Assembly: GCA_036426205.1 (NCBI GenBank)
Contig: CM071567.1
Location: 291,153,141 to 291,217,140 of the forward strand
Direction of reading: 5' to 3'
DNA length: 64,000 bases
DNA from: Ascaphus truei
Lineage: Eukaryota; Chordata; Amphibia; Anura; Ascaphidae
Shown one piece after another: positions 23,612 through 35,289 of this stretch. A program made the translations under genes and the position numbers. Position 1 is the stretch's first letter; every line of letters starts with the position of its first letter. Below the pieces are notes generated by a model. The model had not been told where the DNA came from. It did no database searches and saw only the letters and a list, made by a program, of their open reading frames with translations.

Positions 23612-23990
23612 CAATGGGGGAGAGTGATGTGAGGTACAGGGGGAAGAGTGATGTGAGGTGCAAGGGGGAGAGTGATGTGACGTGCAAGGGGGGAGAGTGA
23701 TGTGAGGTGCAAGGGGGGAGAGTGATGTGAGCTGCAAGGGGGGAGAGTGATGTGAGGTGCAAGGGGGGAGAGTTATGTGAGCTGCAAGGGAGGAAAGTGA
23801 TGTAAGCTGCAAGGGGGGAGAGTGATGTGAGCTTCAAGGGGGGAGAGGGATGTGAGCTGCATGGGGGAGAGGGATGTGAGCTGCAAGGGGGAGAGGGATG
23901 TGAGCTGCAAGGGGGAGAGGGATGTGAGCTGCAAGGGGGAGAGGATGTGAGCTGCAAGGGGGAGAGGGATGTGAAGTGCAAGGGGGTGGG
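23612..23990. repeat. Minisatellite, about 29-bp unit
   Basis: About 13 units of GGGGGAGAGTGATGTGAG followed by CTGCAA. Two subfamilies (AGAGTG and AGAGGG) lie in separate halves, implying stepwise expansion. Confidence 0.9.
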
Positions 23991-24334
23991 ATGTGTGTGG
24001 TGTCCAGGGGGGTATTGTGTGTTTGATGTGGAGGGGGGTAATATGTGTGTGGGTGAGGGGGAGAGATGGGGGTATGAGAGATAGATGGGGAGTATCGCAA
24101 AGGTTGATAGTGTTGGGTTCTGGGGGAGATATGAGGATAATGATGAAGGGTGGTGGGGGAGATATGAGGATGATGATGAGGGGTGCTGGGGGAGAGATGA
24201 TGATGATGATGAGAGGTGCTGGAGGAGAGATGATGATGATGATGATGATGATTTTACCTGTGCAGCCCAATTTTTTTTTCCTGGGAGCAGTTCGGCCCTT
24301 TGCACTTTACGAGTTGTGCAGGCCTGACCTAAAT

Positions 24335-25218
24335 GATGAAAGTCTACAGTGATGCTGGTCAGCTTTGTGCAATCTTTGGTTGGTGGTAAGTGGATTAATC
24401 CTGTGTGGGTCAACAACAGCACACCTAGACCAATAAAATGCATATAATGTGCAAGATAAGATGAAGAGCCAGTATCAATACTTGAATAACAAAAAATTAT
24501 AATAGTTTATTGGTAATCACCTTTTCTCTAATCTGCATTAATAGGGCACACAGCCTGTCATGAAAACTGCAAGAAGGAAATTAGCTGCTACTATGATCAT
24601 AGGAATTGTGCATAGCTATGTGTATAACAATATATGAGTAGCAGACAAGCGTATACTGCAATCTCATATATACACACAGTAATGTCTCACAGGGGAAAAC
24701 ACTCCCTCATTATCCAACTGCTAATATAGCCAGAATAAAAGTTGACAGCTAATGCAATCACAATATAAAAAATAGAGAATACTTTAAGAGAAGCGAGTAA
24801 CTTTTGCCTGATGTTTTTATTAAGATTATTATTCATAATAAGCATGATGTATTTTTTATTTTGTGAGCACTTTCAATTTTGTATTTTACAAAGAGAATGC
24901 TGAGATTTTGAAAGTTACTGTATAACTACTCCTGTGAAGAAATCTCTTCCTATTTTGTGAAAGGGTGTTTCGATCTACAACATCAACGGCAGAAGAAATT
25001 TCCATTTTAAAAGGAGTAAAACGTCCCCAGGGAGTAGGCAGCAGCCAAAGCACAGCTGCGTAACAGGTAGACAGACATTAAAATATACATCATCCCTATA
25101 ATATAATTTTCATGAAGACTTCAGCTTCTGTCTGTGTTAACTAGATTGGTACTGTATTGGTAAACTCATGCTGTATGTTATCTTCAGCTAATTATTGAGA
25201 AAAACATATTCACAACTG
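24335..25218. other. No gene recognised
   Basis: AT-rich DNA flanking the hAT element, continuous with the sequence before 22166. Confidence 0.4.
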
Positions 25219-25767
25219 TTATGGTGTTCGTCTCTAACAAGGAGGCAAACCTGCTGGGCTGAGGCAGGATATGCGAACTGACCAAAGTCCTAGGGACTGA
25301 GTTCTGTTGGAAGAGAAGAGAATATCTGGGTCACAAGACAAGGTCGGGGCAAGGTGCAGCGGCGTAGTCAGGGTGACGGTTACAAAATCAGGGCAGGGTG
25401 CAGCAGTGTAGTTAAGGTCTTGGTTGCAGTGTCAAGGCAGGGTGCAGCAGTGTTATTCAGGTCGTGGTTCCAAGGTCAGGGCAGGAGAGATACAAACGGA
25501 GTCCAAGTACAGGCCAAGGTTCAGAAAAGTCAGAGCGTAACAGGATATCAGACTGGGTCTAGCAGCACAAGGGATAAGTTACCTTGCTTAGGCACTTGCT
25601 GCCTGGAAATGGTTTCCTTATAAAGGCCAGGAACAAGTGCAGTCAATTGCAAACTTCATCCAGGTTGAGGGCAGCATGATTCCCCTACGGCCATCATGTT
25701 GGAGGAAAGGAGTTCAGGGATGTGCTGGTGCTGAAGGTGCATGACTGAGATGGCAGACCCTGACAGT
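25219..25767 (-). mobile_element. Gypsy 3' LTR (minus strand)
   Basis: On the minus strand the LTR starts TGTCAGGGTCTGCC directly after a purine tract (GGAGAGGGTGTAC) and ends ...CACCATAACA. TG...CA ends and the preceding polypurine tract are the expected layout for a Gypsy 3' LTR. Inside, 25340-25500 has a roughly 50-bp tandem repeat (GGCAGGGTGCAGCAG). Confidence 0.6.
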
Positions 25768-25845
25768 ACACCCTCTCCATAAGTGGACTCCGGATGATCT
25801 AATCCGAGTTTGAGCAGGAACCTCCATTTGATCATCCTAACCATG

Positions 25846-26112
25846 TCAGGGGCATAAATGTGCTCTGAGTTCACACAGGTTTACTTTTCGAGGCTGTAGC
25901 CCCTCCAGTGGTCCAAATACGATCCTCAATCCCTGGTATCGCCTGGAATTCGGGATCGTCTGTACCTCAAATTCCTTCATTAGGAGAATATCGGGGAGAG
26001 TTTCCATTGGAGAAGAAAAAGAGTTCTGGACCACAAGTTTCAGGACGGAGATATAGAAGACATGGCATATTCTAATAGTTGTGGGAAGTTTTAACTCAAT
26101 GGCCTGGACCAA
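25846..26112 (-). pseudogene. Gypsy integrase C-terminus/chromodomain remnant
   Basis: The frame has the order seen at the end of chromodomain Gypsy pol: IELKLPTTIRICHVFYISVLKL, then NSFSSP, then EFEVQTIPNSRRYQG, then a degenerate chromodomain end and HAHLCP-like tail. The last part is frame-damaged. It sits just upstream of the LTR at 25219-25767 on the same strand, as expected. The domain targets integration to chromatin in intact elements. Confidence 0.65.
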
Positions 26113-26340
26113 GCTTGGCTGAAGGCCACAGGAAGGAATGGAGCCTAGTAGGACTATGCCATAGGGGTATATGCGGGGGAAGTTTATTGATTTATGTCAA
26201 AAGATATCCTGGAGCTCTAGGTATATTACAGGCAATCCTGGGGTTATGGCATCGATAGCAACCTTCTTTAACCTAGTTGAGGTAAGGGTTATTAAGGCAA
26301 AAAGTTTGACAGGCCAGGGCCCACACTGTTACTTGTCCCA
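26113..26340 (-). mobile_element. Decayed Gypsy interior, probable
   Basis: The sequence continues upstream of the integrase end with no recognisable motif. Its left and right context suggests it is element-derived. Confidence 0.3.
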
Positions 26341-26889
26341 TAGATAACCTAATTTATGGATCTAACAAATAAACACTACCGGCGCCTCTAATAAAATAAC
26401 TTAGTGGCTATATTGACCAAGTACAGAGTGCAGTCACGGATACCAAACAGTCCTGAGGGAGCTCTTGATTGAAGTCTCACAGTAAAGACAGACAAACGCT
26501 TTGTCTGGACAGGTAGCAAGAGTCGAGTAAGCCGTACATTAGGTAGAATTGCCAAAATACCTAGGGAGTGTTCTTAAATCCTTGCTATGTTTTTAGAACC
26601 TAGTGGACAGGTATGAAAGGTAGGGAGATAGTGGCCCTTTAAGTTGCAATAGAGGCAGATGTCAGAAGAGCAACTTTGGAGCCTCTCCTGTTGAGATTGT
26701 TGAGTACCAACAGGAGAGTGTTGAGTTTTGCATACCACCAATTTGCATGGGTTCCCCTGTTTCAGGGGAATCAGTCTGGAGATGCAGAAGATACATGGTA
26801 GTAAAGTGTTTGGAGACTTTACGATTGCACACTATTGTTGTAAAAATGCAAGTTTGAGCATTCTGTGCTATTGCTCAGTTTGAGATTGC

Positions 26890-26965
26890 GATATTGCTAA
26901 AACTTGAAAATGAGAGGTAACTCTCAATGTATTACTTCCTAGTAAAACATTTTATAAATAAATAA
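26890..26965 (+). mobile_element. LINE 3' tail fragment
   Basis: GAGAGGTAACTCTCAATGTATTACTTCCT...ATTTTATAAATAAA is nearly identical to the 3' end of the LINE at 54262-54315. Only the tail is present. Confidence 0.75.
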
Positions 26966-27104
26966 ATCAGGAATAAGCACTTTTCTTGTGAGTTTGGCAT
27001 GTTATCGAAGCTCTATAAATAGCTGCACTTGCAAATTAACCAGTAGAGTGCTCAAAACTGTGGATAAAACACATATCGAAGTTTACTGAATAGGACCCTT
27101 TGGG

Positions 27105-28484
27105 GCCTATGCACTAAACTCTGGTTAATTAGCGCTGAAATGGGTTATATCGCTCAGCCGCAAAAGGCTGAAGCCATAAGCGCTATTCACTAAGGCTGTT
27201 TGGCGCGTTTACGGCCTGCCTTGCCCAAAAGGGCCATAGCGCGCGATCACCTTCTTCCCCCCCTGATATCGTGCTTAAAGTTATTTAGCACGATAACTAT
27301 TATAAACAAAGCAGCCTGTAAGAACTGCATGGAGACGCTGCATCTCAATGCACGGCTCTTACAGGCGATCGTGCTGTCCAAATATGATTTTTAATACTAG
27401 TGTACATGAGCAGGGGGACTCCTGAGCTGAACCGCATTGGTTTCAGCCTCGGGACACCCTACTTCATGAGATGCAGTCCCCATTATGGGGTGCCGGTATC
27501 CCCCTGCATAATTTAAATACCCCGATCACGTGACGCAGGAGATTGAAAAGCACAGGGGATTCTGGTACCCCATACCGGGGCCTGTATATCGGTTAGTAGG
27601 GGGCCCCCGAGGCGGAAACCAATGCGGTTCAGCTCAGGAGACCCCCTGCACATCTACACTAGTATTAAAAAACACATAACAATAAATAAAATTCATTACC
27701 ATAGCGGATAGCCGCTATGGTAATGAAGCTGCATTAATTTACATTTTAATAATAGTGTGCGGAGCAGGGGTTCCCTCTGAACCGCAATTGATTAATGGCT
27801 CAGGGACACCTTGCTTCCCGAGTTACAGGCCCCAGTATGGGGCATCGGTGCCAGTGTCGGCGCCATCTTTATAGCGTAAAAGACGCGACATGGGCTCAAT
27901 AAAGATGGCGTCCACACTGGCATCCGATGCCCCTTACCGGGGCCTGTAACTCGGGAAGCAAGGGGTCCCTGAGCCACAAATCAATGCGGTTCAGCTCAGG
28001 GGACCCCCTGCTCCCGCACACTATTATTAAAAATACATTTAAGCAGCTTCATTACTTTAGCGGCTATCCGCTAAGGCAATGAAGGGGTTAAGGCATAATA
28101 GCATGTTTATTGGGGACAATTGCCCCCAATAAACATTGCTATATACAACACACATCCCCCCACGCCTAACACATACACACTACAGTAATGGGCAAAATGA
28201 CTATTATCCACATATGATAATAATGCATTTGCCCATTAAATATACATTAATCACAATAAATACATTCTGTACTCACCCTTGTCCGGCACCCACAATGAAG
28301 GCCACCCTCATCTTCCTCCCCGTCCATACACTGGGGTGCTGAAAAATATACACAATAAGAAAAAGTGCCAAACTAATGTCCCTTAACCCTTAATGACATT
28401 AACCGCTACAGTCATTAAGGGGTTAAGCCACCCTGACCCGATACCCACCTTTCACCCATTTATTTGTACAGTGGCTTCATCATG

Positions 28485-28530
<46 letters not shown>

Positions 28531-29310
28531 TGTATATGCATGATTAACCAATATACAAATAAATACTGTACATGGCCAAATACAAATCTCTCCAAATATC
28601 AAACAGCACCAAGCAAAATCAATATCTAAGAAATCCAAATACAAACACTCAATTTGACAATGTGTGCATGATACAATTAATCTGTGCATCATGTATACTA
28701 TGTCAACCAATGCTCCAACTCAAATACACTAATCCAAACAAGTTACAAATACAATCATTAAAGAAAAACAAACCATCAACACAATTAAATTAACATCAAT
28801 TAATCCAATCACCAATCAATTACAATCCAAATCAATTACACACTTCAAATCCTACAAGCAAACCATTGTGAAAAATAATCTATGTCAAAGTAACCATCAA
28901 ACTAAACCTATCTTCCAAAAATAAGCCAATAAAATAATCTATAGCAACCAGCCTTTAAATAAACATTTGCAAAAATGAAATGTACATTAGAAACACATTT
29001 TTACACAATGCAGCAAATTGCAATTCCAAAAAACATCCAAACAAGACAAGCCAACAAGTTTGTATGCATGTCCATCTATAGTTTACAGACATAAGTACAG
29101 GTGCAATCAAAGAGTATCAAAAACAAATGAATCACATTAAAAATCAACATACAATACAACCACTGATTTGTCCTGTACGTATGTATATCCATAGTGACAT
29201 ACATAAATTCAGGACAAATAAATGGACATAAAAAAAATGGACGTCATAAAAAAAATGCCAAAAAACCTGTAAAAAAAAAAAATACGTTTATTTTGTTTAC
29301 TTACCATTAG
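27105..29310 (+). mobile_element. Large Harbinger-like repeat, copy 1
   Basis: It starts GGGGCCTATGCACTAA. It carries nested palindromes (27744-27868 against 27915-28040, hairpin 27697-27728), then GGCAATGAAGGGGTTAA, then CAGTAATGGGCAAAATG..., then an exon-like acceptor CTTACCATTAG at 29300-29310. The same order occurs at 39130-41340 and 48370-51100. No transposase is seen. The right part was lost when a Gypsy LTR joined at about 29313. Confidence 0.65.
28485..28530. repeat. (AT)n microsatellite
   Basis: More than 20 uninterrupted AT units inside the large repeat. Confidence 0.95.
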
Positions 29311-29705
29311 ATGAACCACTCACAGAAATCAAGGGGAACCTCGACCTCGGCTTGCATCTGGACCTCTACCATCTCTACTCCTCGACCCGGCAATCCCCTA
29401 TGACTATCCGACTTCTCCAATCCTTGACAATGGCAAGTATTAAGACTACTCTCACTTCTTCAACCCTGACCCAGCTACATGACTATCACTCTGCACTCCG
29501 GACACGCTCACGTGGCTGGAGGTCGGTTTATACTAACATCCCCACCTCAGCCTTGCAGTCCCACAACTCGCCACCCCCAATCGCTATGGTGGTGACCCAC
29601 ATGGTTGATGCAGTTTTCTTAACCAATGTTTCATCCAATTCGAGCTGATGACTTCTCGTTTCATGTTTCAGCGATCTAAAGTAGCATATATCATTTCTTT
29701 ATTGG

Positions 29706-30203
29706 TTGACGACACACTGGCATGGGCCTCACCCATCTGAGAACTCAAGTCGGACCTCACCAGCGATATTGCACGCTTTGCTGAGCAGTTCTGTAGAGTT
29801 TGATACGCCCGGATACAAGGTAACTGTTGCCTCTTTCATTTTGAATATCTTCCAGGGTGCCCGGTCCGTGGCCCGGTCTTCCCTCGAGTTCCGCACGTTA
29901 GCTGCGGAGACCGGCTGGAATGATGAGGCATTTGCGGCCGCTTTTTGTCAAGGCCTCTCAGAGAACCTGAAGGACGAACTTGCCGCTCAGGAGCGTCCCA
30001 CAGAACTGGAGGAGCTCGTCGCTCTATGCATTCGGGTAGAACAGCGGCTACAGGAATGGAGAGATGAACGAACCCGGCACAAGCAAGGTATGCAACCTGT
30101 TCACAGTTTCTACACAGGGACTGTTAACCCATCTCCGCCGGACCTGATGGAACCCATGCAGCTCTGTGGTAACAAAATATTTCCCGGCGAGAAACAATGC
30201 TGA
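29706..30203 (+). pseudogene. Gypsy gag remnant
   Basis: The frame contains LEFRTLAAETGWNDEAF and FCQGLSENLKDELAA, words typical of the capsid C-terminal part of amphibian Gypsy gag, followed by a basic ERTRHKQ tail. Gag forms the particle that packages element RNA. The zinc-knuckle region is not intact and the frame stops after 165 codons. The start codon of this frame is arbitrary, since the protein originally began further upstream. Confidence 0.75.
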
Positions 30204-30785
30204 CGCAATGCCGGACTGTGCTTATACTACGGTAACATTGGACATCAGGTACTTGCTTTGACAAACAAGTTGGGAAACGCCAAGTCCCAGTGAGAGCCAG
30301 GAGAATCACATTGGCAACCCTATCTCTTTCTCTTCCCAAAAAGATGTCTACAAGGATTCTAGTCCCCGTTACGTTAACCAGTGACACCTTTCACGTCACC
30401 GCATGGGCCTTTCTGGACTCCAGGTCAGTGGTTAATTTCATTGACTAGGGATTCGCAGAGAGAAACAAGATTCCCCTGGTACATAAGAAACACCCAGTGG
30501 GACTGGAGGCCATCGATGGCCGTCCCTTACAACCTGCATTTATTTCTCTGCAAACCATTTTTTTTCAGTTGTGGACAGGGGAGGAGAGGTTCACATTGGA
30601 CGCCATCCATACACCTTCGGTCGATGTCATCCTTGGACTCCCATGACTCCAAGTAAACAATCCTCGGATAGACTGGACCGAATTGGAGCCCTTCTAATTG
30701 AGTCCACATGGTTTGAAGAACTGCTTCATCTCTGCCAAGAAATTATGCGTGGTTTCAGTTCCGGAACAGGTAAACATACACTGGT

Positions 30786-31165
30786 GACACACTTTATTCG
30801 AGCTCGGCTAGTCCCACGAATTCGGGTATACTCGGGTGTATTGAGGTTTGTGACTGTTTTCTGCCCGAGTGCATTGCGTTATTTTCCAGGCAGGGATGAA
30901 GCATTTTATTCCCGCTGGCTAAAATACTGCACAGTATATATATATACTGCATTACAATTCATGAATTTATGCCATCTGGTAGACACGCGAAGCATTGCAG
31001 CCTATTAAATCCTAATCATTATCATTTAACAGATCAGCCGCCCGTCAGCCAGGCATGAACCGTGGCTGGGAAGGCAAACGCAACTGGGCTTGTCTGAGGT
31101 GAGAAGCGGCGCATTCCAGGTATCTGCTAGGTACATACTGGGTATTTGCTCGAATAAAGTGTGTC
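30786..31165. mobile_element. MITE with 18-bp perfect terminal inverted repeats
   Basis: GACACACTTTATTCGAGC at 30786-30803 is the exact inverse of 31148-31165. The insertion sits between Gypsy protease and RT sequence. Similarity may extend a few bases outward (CTGGT against GCAGCAG), so the true ends and target duplication are unresolved. Interior GC-rich, no coding capacity. Confidence 0.75.
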
Positions 31166-31179
31166 GCAGCAGTACACTT

Positions 31180-32075
31180 ACCAAAAATCTACTCTGACTT
31201 CCTGGACATCTTTAACAAAGCACAGTCTGAGGAACTACCAACCCACCGGGCATTTGACTGCCCCATCTATCTGCTGCTCGACTCGGTACCCCCACAAGGT
31301 TCCTACCTATTATCTCCCACCAAGACCAAGGCCATGAAGGAATATATTCTAGAGAACCTACAGAGGGGATTTATCCAGAAATCCTTGTCGCCTACTGGAG
31401 CAGGGTTTTTCTTTGTATAAAAGAAAGATGGATCCCTCAGACCCTGCATCGATTATCGGGGCCTGAACAAGAACACAATAAAGAACCGGTATCCCTTACC
31501 CCTAACTGCCAAACTCTGACAGACTACAAGGGGCCAAGATCTTCACCAAGATGGACTTACTAGGAACGTACAATCTAGTAAGATTCCATCAGGGGGGACG
31601 AATGTAAGATAGCCTTCAACACCAGGGAAGGTCATTATGAATACCTCGTAATGCCATTCGGCCTTTGCAATGCCCCAGCAGTATTCCAGGACTTTGTTAA
31701 TGATATTTACAGGGACCTTCTGGATCAATACGTTATTGTCATACGTCATTGTCTACCTTGACGATATCCTAATCTTCTCCAAGGCCGTACAAGAACACCC
31801 GGTCATGTTAAACAGGTACTTCTACGCCTACGAGAGAACTACCTTTTCGCTAAGTTGGACAAGTGTCAGTTCCATCGGACCACTACGGCCTTTTTAGGAT
31901 ATATAATTTCTGATAGTGGCCTTGCCATGGATCCTGCCAAGGTGAAAGCGGTCATGGATTGGCCTCTTCCCATGACTCTGAAAGCCATACAACGCTTTTT
32001 TAGTGTTGCCAACTACTACCAAAAATTCATAGAAAACTTCTCCTCTGTAGTAGCGCCCTTTACAGAAAGGTGCTG
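31180..32075 (+). pseudogene. Gypsy reverse transcriptase, broken
   Basis: Pieces in different frames give [44 protein letters not shown], the catalytic [11 protein letters not shown] near 31750-31785 and FLGYIISDSG. The YLDD box itself is intact, but several frameshifts and stops (for example after FFFV at 31415) destroy the enzyme. It converts element RNA into DNA in live copies. Confidence 0.8.
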
Positions 32076-32079
32076 ATCT

Positions 32080-32652
32080 CGCCTTATGGCCCCCAGCGTC
32101 CGCTCAGGCATTCGAGAGACTGAAAACGGCCTTCGTGTCAGCTCCTGTCCTCATGCACAGAGACCCTGGGTAACCCTTGACCCTTGAAATGGACACATCT
32201 GATGTCGTCAGGGCCAGAGCAGTATTGTCCCAGAGGAAATCACTTCAGGCCAAACATCACCCATGCGCCTTCTTCCCAGAAATTCTCTGCTGCCGAACAA
32301 AACTATGACGTAGGCAATCGGGAGCTCCTGGCCATCAAACTGGCCTTAGAAGAATGGAGGCACATGTTTGAAGGCACGGAAAGCCCAGTCACAATTCTGA
32401 CGGATCACAAGAATCTCATGTACATTGAGGGTGCTCGTCGGTTGGGGTCACAACAAGCATGATGGTCACTTCGTTTTCCCTCGGTTTAACTTTATTGTTT
32501 CATATCTACCAGGCTCGAAGAACGTGAAGGCAGATGCCCTCTCCCATCAATTCCTGGTGGAAGACAAAGCTGAAGACCGAGGGGAGACAACACTCCCTCC
32601 AGCATGCATAATATCCACAAACACCTTTGATTCCTTGGAGTACATTGTTTAA
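32080..32652 (+). pseudogene. Gypsy RNase H, broken
   Basis: Motifs in order are ETDTSD-like (near 32190), [34 protein letters not shown] and DALSHQF. The acidic residues of RNase H are partly visible. A frameshift near 32460 splits the frame. Confidence 0.75.
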
Positions 32653-32689
32653 GGTCAGTCAAATATTCCTGAGGGTCTCATAGTCCCAG

Positions 32690-33640
32690 AAGGTCACCTT
32701 TTCACCGCCCCTGCATATCGTAGGAAAGTGCTGGAGTGGGGTTACTCCTCCAAGAGCTCTGGACACCCAGGTACCAGGAGAATAATCGACCTGTTGGAAC
32801 AGATCTTTTCGTGGCTGGGAATGCAGAGGGAGATCAAGAGTTAGTCACCATGTGCTCTACATGTGCTCAAAGTAAGACTCCCCGCAACAGACCCACTGGA
32901 TTACTCCAACCCCTTCCAATTCCAGATCACCCATGACCCACCAATCCATGGATTTTACTGTTGAACTTCCTATTTCCAAAAGGTATGAATACCATCCTAG
33001 TGGTAGTGGACCGTTTCTCAAAGCAAGCTCACTTTATTCCCCTCAAGGGCCTACCTAACGCTCACAAACTCTCAGAAGTTTTCATCAAGGAAATTTTTTG
33101 CCTCCATGGGATTCCTCAGGTTTTGGGTCTGATCGGAGGTCCCAATTTATTTCTAAATTCTAGCGGGCCTTTTGCAATCAATTGGGGATCTCTCTCCATT
33201 TTTAGTCAGGCTGTCATCCCCAGACCAATGGTAAAACTGAAAGCACTAACCAACTGTTACAACAATTTATTCAATGTTTTGTTTCTGATACCTAGGACAA
33301 CTGAACAGATCTTCTACCTTTGGCCGAGTTTTTGCACAACAATTTACGAAGTGAGTCAACAAGGGACACTCCAATGTTTTTATCAATTATGGATTTCACC
33401 CTTCAGCCTTCCCACTACAGGACCCAGATCCGAGGTGCCAGCAGCAGACAACAGGATCCTCCAGCTATAGAGCTCATGGGAGAAGATTCAAGAGAACCTT
33501 AGGAGAGCAGTGTCCACAGAAGGAACAGGCGGAATGGCATCGACGAAGAACCCCAGCATACAGTACAACCCTGGGGAGAAGGTATGGCTTTCCACCAGGA
33601 ACATTTGTCTCCGGGCACCCACTACGAAATTGGCACAGAT
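32690..33640 (+). pseudogene. Gypsy integrase, broken
   Basis: Zinc-binding region words (CSTCAQSKTPRNRPTGLLQPLP) precede the core start (VVVDRFSKQAHFIPL), and later HPQTNG-like and LHNNLR sequence is frame-shifted. The order fits Gypsy integrase, but no complete D,D,E core can be read. Confidence 0.7.
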
Positions 33641-33779
33641 TCATTGGTCCATTCACTATCGCTAAGAGGATCAATCCAGTGGCCTATCACTTACACTTGC
33701 CAGCTTCCATGCGTATCCCATCGGTTTTCTCTTCTGAAGCCATTTGTTCAAGATCCTCAGACCCCTGCTCCAGATCTGC

Positions 33780-33966
33780 CTCCTGAACCCCTCCTTGTAG
33801 AGGGTCAGCAGGAAAACGAAGTGCAGTCGGTACTGGATTCCAGGATAACCAGGGGTACTCTCCAGTATCTGGTTCATTGGAGAGGTTTTTGGCCTGAAGA
33901 GCGATCCTGGATCTCCCGGGACCAATTATATTCTCCCAGGCTAATCCGCCTCTTACATCGGAAGTA
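33780..33966 (+). pseudogene. Gypsy chromodomain
   Basis: The end of the frame 33584-33967 reads VLDSRITRGTLQYLVHW, then a GFWPEERSW and LIRLLHRK tail. This is the chromodomain fold (aromatic residues Y, W, W preserved) that closes chromovirus pol. It is the best-preserved part of this element. Confidence 0.8.
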
Positions 33967-34023
33967 ACCTCTCAAGCCATCCCTGAGACGCCCGGAGATC
34001 GCTCTTGAAAGGGAAGGGGGTAC

Positions 34024-34440
34024 TGTGAGGATCAGCGATAGGTCCTGCCCCTGCGACAACAACCTCTGTACTGTTGGACTCAAACTAAGCACCTCACCCG
34101 CAATGTACTGTATAGTAATAGAGCATAGCTATCTGAGCTTCGGATATTAATACCTTGGGTTCCGGATCAAACATGTGTGTCTTATTGTGCAAGTGTTTGA
34201 GATGATCAATGTGCACTGTGACTAAGCTGTCTCTGTCCAAGGGTCAGCATTCAGTTAAGTGTTCCATAATTAAGGACATCACACTACAACAGTCACAGAT
34301 ATCAGAGGCATCTGAAATATTTAAATACTGGTGTACCTCATCTCTCCTGTTCTCATACACTAGTCATCTCTTGTGCACTTACAAGGCTACTGCTGGTACA
34401 ATATCTTACCCTGAGCCTGCACAATAGATTTTCAGTACAG
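34024..34440 (+). mobile_element. 3' LTR of the Gypsy element (end unresolved)
   Basis: TGTGAGGATCAG follows the polypurine tract. The sequence to about 34124 is GC-rich and LTR-like. Beyond that I cannot tell LTR from flank. Confidence 0.45.
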
Positions 34441-34595
34441 TACATTATTATTACATTATATATGTAGCCATGTAGCCCATGGCTATATATATTTCTGTAC
34501 TAGTACTATAAGTCCTGATGGCAGCAGACAATGTTAGGGTTAATTCCATGCACATGGCTTGGCATGTGAGCGTCATCCCCCCATAAGACATTTTG

Positions 34596-35190
34596 GGGCC
34601 CATGCACTAAGCGCTGATCAGCCACTTATAAAGGCCTTTTCACCAAAAAAAGCCTACTGCTATTCAGTGAGAACCGAAAAGTCATCGATTAAAGACATTT
34701 TCGCAATTTTTTTTCTTGGAACGAGCGCAGAGAAGCCATTTATTGGCAGGTTTTCAAACTCGTGCAATTCTAGTAGCCCAGATTATTTTATCGAGGGTTA
34801 TCGCAGCTCTAGAATAGAGATTTCCTCTAAAAATCCTCAAGCCAGGAAAAGTTGGCAGGAAGGTGATGAGAAACTGCCGATAAGTGAGAGAGGGGAGATA
34901 GAAAAAAAAGGCATTTTTCCTGCATCAAATTGATGCCAGGAGTTTCCGGAGCCGATACCCATTAAATCAGCACCGGAGGCCCCCAGCATGAATCCCATGC
35001 AATAAAATGCATTTACAGGTAACTTCATTACCACGATAAACACAGGTGTGTCTGGTGTGATTGGCGGCATGAATGCTACGTGGAATACAGCAGAGCACAT
35101 GAAACCGGCTCCATGAAATGTTCGAAAAACAGCTGCTGAATCTGTATATCTACCAATGCGGCTGATTGGGCCGTTTTCTGACAATATTCT
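34596..35190 (+). mobile_element. Deletion derivative of the Harbinger-like repeat
   Basis: It begins GGGGCCCATGCACTAAGC. It shares AGTTGGCAGGAAGG, CTGCCGATAA, TTTTTCCTGCATCA and CCCATGCAATAAAATGCAT with 39250-39545, then jumps to sequence matching 41195-41290 (GTTCGAA.AAC, GCTGTATATC). The middle of the long copy is therefore missing here. Confidence 0.65.
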
Positions 35191-35289
35191 CCATTGACGA
35201 GAAATTCTGCCTTAAATGGGTCGATGAAGAAACGTTTCTTAATGTTTTTCTGCCACTTAATAAAGGTTTGAAATCCATTATTACACAAT

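Larger units (their letters stand above)
22174..24326 (+). mobile_element. hAT-like element with minisatellite cargo, copy 1
   Basis: The 8-bp duplication ACCTAAAT lies at 22166-22173 and 24327-24334. The termini are CAGGCCTGCAC and its inverse GTGCAGGCCTG, matching hAT rules (8-bp duplication, CAG ends). The 2.15-kb interior has no transposase. It holds four minisatellite blocks and a (GAT)n tract. All reading frames inside, some near 280 codons, are translated repeats. Confidence 0.85.
29313..34124 (+). mobile_element. Decayed chromodomain Gypsy element
   Basis: The order is a partial 5' LTR (29313-29600), gag remnant, protease/RT, RNase H, integrase, chromodomain, then the polypurine tract GGGAAGGGGGTAC and the start of the 3' LTR at 34024 (TGTGAGGATCAG). 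This is the canonical chromovirus order. Every domain is damaged by stops or frameshifts, and a MITE is inserted at 30786-31165. The right LTR end was not resolved. Confidence 0.8.

Noticed and set aside
23612..23990. Regular repeats of about 29 bp, resembling a CRISPR array at first sight
   Set aside because: Units are contiguous without unique spacers, and the context is a eukaryotic hAT-like element.
22259..24443. Several reading frames of 80-278 codons, rich in Pro, Ser, Gly or His
   Set aside because: They are translations of minisatellite arrays inside a hAT-like element, with overlapping frames on both strands, no domain and no splice context.
29352..29648. 98-codon frame before the Gypsy gag
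   Set aside because: It lies in the 5' LTR. The words match LTR sequence, not protein.
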